The translations under genes were made by a program, and so were the position numbers. This document shows, piece by piece, positions 6,184 to 6,673 of a stretch of 6,673 bases of DNA (position 1 is the stretch's first letter; the number at the start of each line of letters is the position of its first letter). Location: NCBI GenBank assembly GCA_000436035.1, contig FR893279.1, positions 1-6,673 of the forward strand, written 5' to 3'. Under the pieces are notes generated by a model. The model did not search any database. It was given only the letters and a program-made list of their open reading frames with translations, and was not told the origin of the DNA. The stretch is from Prevotella sp. CAG:732. Lineage in GTDB: Bacteria; Bacteroidota; Bacteroidia; Bacteroidales; Bacteroidaceae.

Positions 6184-6673
6184 TTACTTTACATTACCTA
6201 CCTTGATGAGGTATTCTGCTATCTGGACAGCATTAAGGGCTGCACCCTTGCGAATCTGGTCGCCAGTGAGCCACAAGGTGTTGCCGTTGTCATCAGCCAA
6301 GTCCTTACGGATACGACCTACATAGACATCATCCTTGCCTGCGCTCTCCAATGGCATTGGATAAACGTAGTTCTGAGGATCGTCCTTTACGGTTACGCCT
6401 GGAGCTGCCTCCAAAGCCTTGCGGATTTCCTCTACACTCAATGGCTTCTCTGTCTCAAACCATACGCTCTCTGAATGAGAACGAAGAGAAGATACACGAA
6501 CACAAGTAGCACTGGTGCGAACATCGGAGTGCATAATCTTACGAGTCTCGTTGTACATCTTCATCTCCTCCTTGGTATAGTCGTTAGGAGTCATCTTGTC
6601 GATCTGAGGAATCACGTTGTAAGCCAACTGATGTGGAAACTTATTGATAGTCTTAGCCCCTCCTGTCTCCACG
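6184..6673 (-). CDS. asd: Aspartate-semialdehyde dehydrogenase, C-terminal part (5' end outside window)
   Basis: Asd reduces aspartyl phosphate to aspartate semialdehyde with NADPH, the branch point to lysine/diaminopimelate, threonine and methionine. The window holds the last 162 codons; the reading frame runs off the edge, and the GTG at 6672 is internal, not a start. Family landmarks are KFPHQLAYNVIPQID (11-25 of the visible part), the TRKIM segment, CVRVSSLRSHSESV (57-70) with the expected substrate-binding arginine (R59) and catalytic histidine (H66), YPMPLESAGKDDVYVGRIRKD, and the terminal GDQIRKGAALNAVQIAEYL. The catalytic cysteine and the NADP-binding N-terminus lie upstream of the window. 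A strong terminator follows, so it is not in one transcript with ravA-viaA unless there is read-through. Confidence 0.95.
   Translation of the reverse strand, partial: VETGGAKTINKFPHQLAYNVIPQIDKMTPNDYTKEEMKMYNETRKIMHSDVRTSATCVRVSSLRSHSESVWFETEKPLSVEEIRKALEAAPGVTVKDDPQNYVYPMPLESAGKDDVYVGRIRKDLADDNGNTLWLTGDQIRKGAALNAVQIAEYLIKVGNVK

Noticed and set aside
6670..6672. GTG as the start codon of asd
   Set aside because: The frame continues past the window edge, and the visible part begins in the middle of the Asd catalytic domain, lacking the NADP-binding region and catalytic cysteine.

Overview
The window looks like chromosomal DNA from a Bacteroidota gut or oral commensal, probably of the Prevotella/Segatella type. 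The evidence is a secreted GH2 glycoside hydrolase of the polysaccharide-degrader kind, A-rich leaders without Shine-Dalgarno sequences, a promoter matching the Bacteroidota -33 TTTG / -7 TAnnTTTG consensus, and an Asd of the form common in this phylum. The genus is inferred from the look of the proteins, not proven.

Layout. Bases 22-2625 (+) encode a complete exported GH2 enzyme, probably a beta-galactosidase-like enzyme. A strong hairpin terminator follows at 2662-2719 and separates it from a convergent block on the minus strand. Read in its own direction, that block is: a promoter and an 18-bp-arm palindrome (5993-6060), a shrunken remnant of a DUF4143-type ATPase gene (5989-5789), ravA (5776-4505) and viaA (4504-2798). 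Only 12 bases separate the remnant from ravA, and viaA starts on the base after the ravA stop codon. Upstream of all this, also on the minus strand, is the 3' part of asd (6673-6184), closed by its own terminator (6147-6104).

Function. RavA (MoxR-family AAA+ ATPase) and ViaA (VWA/MIDAS protein) form a known ATPase-plus-adaptor pair, studied in E. coli, where it affects respiratory complexes and aminoglycoside sensitivity. This version differs in two ways. RavA appears to lack the LARA domain that E. coli RavA uses to bind lysine decarboxylase LdcI. Both proteins also carry low-complexity insertions: one in RavA encoded partly by an iterated GTGAAGA DNA tract, and one in ViaA that is serine-rich and lies inside the VWA fold between MIDAS elements. 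The only good promoter match visible upstream of ravA belongs to the decayed ATPase gene, so the pair may now be transcribed from it.

No CRISPR array, tRNA, rRNA, transposase or complete mobile element is visible. I see no clearly new multi-gene system. The most interesting material is the divergent RavA-ViaA pair and the palindrome/promoter/remnant module in front of it. No gene-free stretch exceeds 300 bases.
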